Shown here in pieces: positions 43,021 to 43,786 of a stretch of 43,786 nucleotides of DNA. Below the pieces are notes generated by a model. The model did no database searches. It was given only the letters and a program-made list of their open reading frames with translations, and had not been told where the DNA came from. Where the stretch lies: the NCBI GenBank assembly GCA_040235415.1, contig JBECKR010000047.1:1-43786 (forward strand), read 5' to 3'. The position numbers and the translations under genes were made by a program. Source of the stretch: JBECKR01 sp040235415 (GTDB taxonomy: Bacteria; Acidobacteriota; Polarisedimenticolia; Polarisedimenticolales; Polarisedimenticolaceae). Each line of letters starts with the position of its first letter. Within the stretch, counting starts at the first letter, position 1.

Positions 43021-43786
43021 AGCTGCCTCGCGCCCGGGTTGTCCGCCGGGGAGACGAACACGTCGGAGTCGAGGCCGCCGGCCTCGCGGTACGCGCGACG
43101 CATCGCGGCTCCGGCCCACTCCGCGCTCTTCGTCGTGCGGCACAGCGCGAACATCGCCGGACCCGCGCCGCTGATCGAGCTTCCGAGCGCGCCGGCGGCG
43201 AGTGCCGCGCGTCGCACCTCCGCCGCCCCCGGGATCAGCGGCTCGCGCGCCGGAGCGGCCAGGAGGTCCTGCAGCGAGCGGGAGAGCAGCCCGAGGTCGC
43301 CCGAGTGCATCGCGCTGATGAGCCCCGCGAGGTTCCCGGCCTGGCGCACCGCGACGCCGAGCGGCACCTCCCGCGGAAGCGCGGCGCGCGCCTCGCGGGT
43401 CGGGAGCTCGAACCGCGGCGCCACGACGGCGATCGCGAGCCCCGGGACGAGCGGCAGGCGCACGACGTCGAGCGGGTCGGTGGAGCGCAGCAGGACGAGG
43501 CCGCCGAGGATCGCGGGCGCGACGTTGTCGGCGTGGCGTCCCGAAACCGCGGCCTCGGCTTCGAGGCACGGCGCGATCAGCTCCGCCTTGCGGAGCGGGG
43601 AGCCCAGAAGGAGGTTCGTCGCGAGCGCGGCGGCGGCGGCGCTCGCCGCGGAGCTTCCCAGTCCCGATCCGAGCGGCAGCCCCTTGTCGATCTCGAGCTC
43701 GATTCCGGCCTCGAGGCCGGCGCGGGCCAGAACCGCCGCGGCCGCAATGCCGGCGGTGTTCGCCGCCGCCTCGCGCGGGAGGGCGC
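43017..43786 (-). CDS. thrB: Homoserine kinase (5' end outside window)
   Basis: A GHMP-family kinase that phosphorylates homoserine for threonine synthase. The reading frame continues to the right edge, so the N-terminus is missing. The ATP loop PLGSGLGSSAASAAAAALAT, the block GRHADNVAPAILGG and the C-terminal SISGAGPAMFALC are plain. A shorter start at 43463 falls inside the domain and is not real. About 256 residues are visible of the usual 300 or so. It overlaps thrC by 4 nt, giving a thrB-thrC unit. Confidence 0.93.
   Translation of the reverse strand, partial: ALPREAAANTAGIAAAAVLARAGLEAGIELEIDKGLPLGSGLGSSAASAAAAALATNLLLGSPLRKAELIAPCLEAEAAVSGRHADNVAPAILGGLVLLRSTDPLDVVRLPLVPGLAIAVVAPRFELPTREARAALPREVPLGVAVRQAGNLAGLISAMHSGDLGLLSRSLQDLLAAPAREPLIPGAAEVRRAALAAGALGSSISGAGPAMFALCRTTKSAEWAGAAMRRAYREAGGLDSDVFVSPADNPGARQL

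Noticed and set aside
43017..43463. Short open frame as a complete 148-residue protein
   Set aside because: Its start is internal to homoserine kinase; the same frame continues upstream with the GHMP ATP loop to the window edge.

Overview
This is 43.8 kb of very GC-rich bacterial DNA. Genes are tightly packed and many start codons overlap the preceding stop (ATGA, GTGA or TGATG). Signal peptides, lipoboxes, periplasmic-type L,D-transpeptidases, an S8 protease with CGNG/CGDG cysteine-rich modules, a Ser/Thr kinase and a group 3-type NiFe hydrogenase suggest a diderm such as Myxococcota, Acidobacteriota or a related uncultured lineage. The phylum cannot be fixed from this window. No rRNA, tRNA, CRISPR array, transposase or integrase gene was seen. 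No stretch over about 300 bases lacks a gene or gene remnant; the longest gaps are 6935-7178, 11952-12213, 19726-19997 and 30896-31085.

Layout. 1-5712: hypD (cut by the window edge)-hypE-hypF, a hotdog-fold protein and a nitronate monooxygenase-like protein. 5713-8615: a patch of visibly lower GC with secreted or membrane orphans (a 10-cysteine mini-protein, its secreted partner, a frameshifted lipoprotein, a small membrane protein, another exported protein), bordered by short direct repeats. 8617-11951: an envelope operon with a lipoprotein, two L,D-transpeptidases and an Ldt-like protein without cysteine. 12214-14919: a large GH63-like glycosidase. 15069-19725: YHS protein, S8 protease, aldo/keto reductase. 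19998-23106: amtB, a PII protein without Tyr51, a PLP decarboxylase. 23103-25770: Ppx/GppA phosphatase plus CHAD protein (polyphosphate). 25840-30895: six-gene hydrogenase operon (beta, cyclic-nucleotide-domain protein, gamma, delta, alpha, maturation protease). 31086-35840: methyltransferase, lipoate ligase, 6-phosphogluconate dehydrogenase, glucose-6-phosphate dehydrogenase, tautomerase. 35862-39657: kinase fused to zinc ribbons, GT39-like membrane protein, CYTH protein. 39741-43786: ispH, dusA, thrC, thrB (cut by the window edge).

Links between genes. HypD/E/F make and insert the Fe(CN)2CO part of the NiFe site, and the protease gene that ends the hydrogenase operon would trim the large subunit after His430. 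The two loci are about 21 kb apart but plausibly serve one enzyme. The hydrogenase is predicted to exchange electrons between H2 and NAD(P)H, and the gnd-zwf pair is another NAD(P)H source.

The most unusual non-coding content is a set of intergenic palindromes with GGGGAC(A/G)TT ends (14943-15033, 25795-25888, 30985-31052, 35577-35651, 37251-37324), plus a second repeat type (GTAAAAACGGTG) flanking the aldo/keto reductase. Several palindromes supply the last codons and stop of neighbouring genes. They resemble REP/BIME elements; the window has no transposase that could move them.
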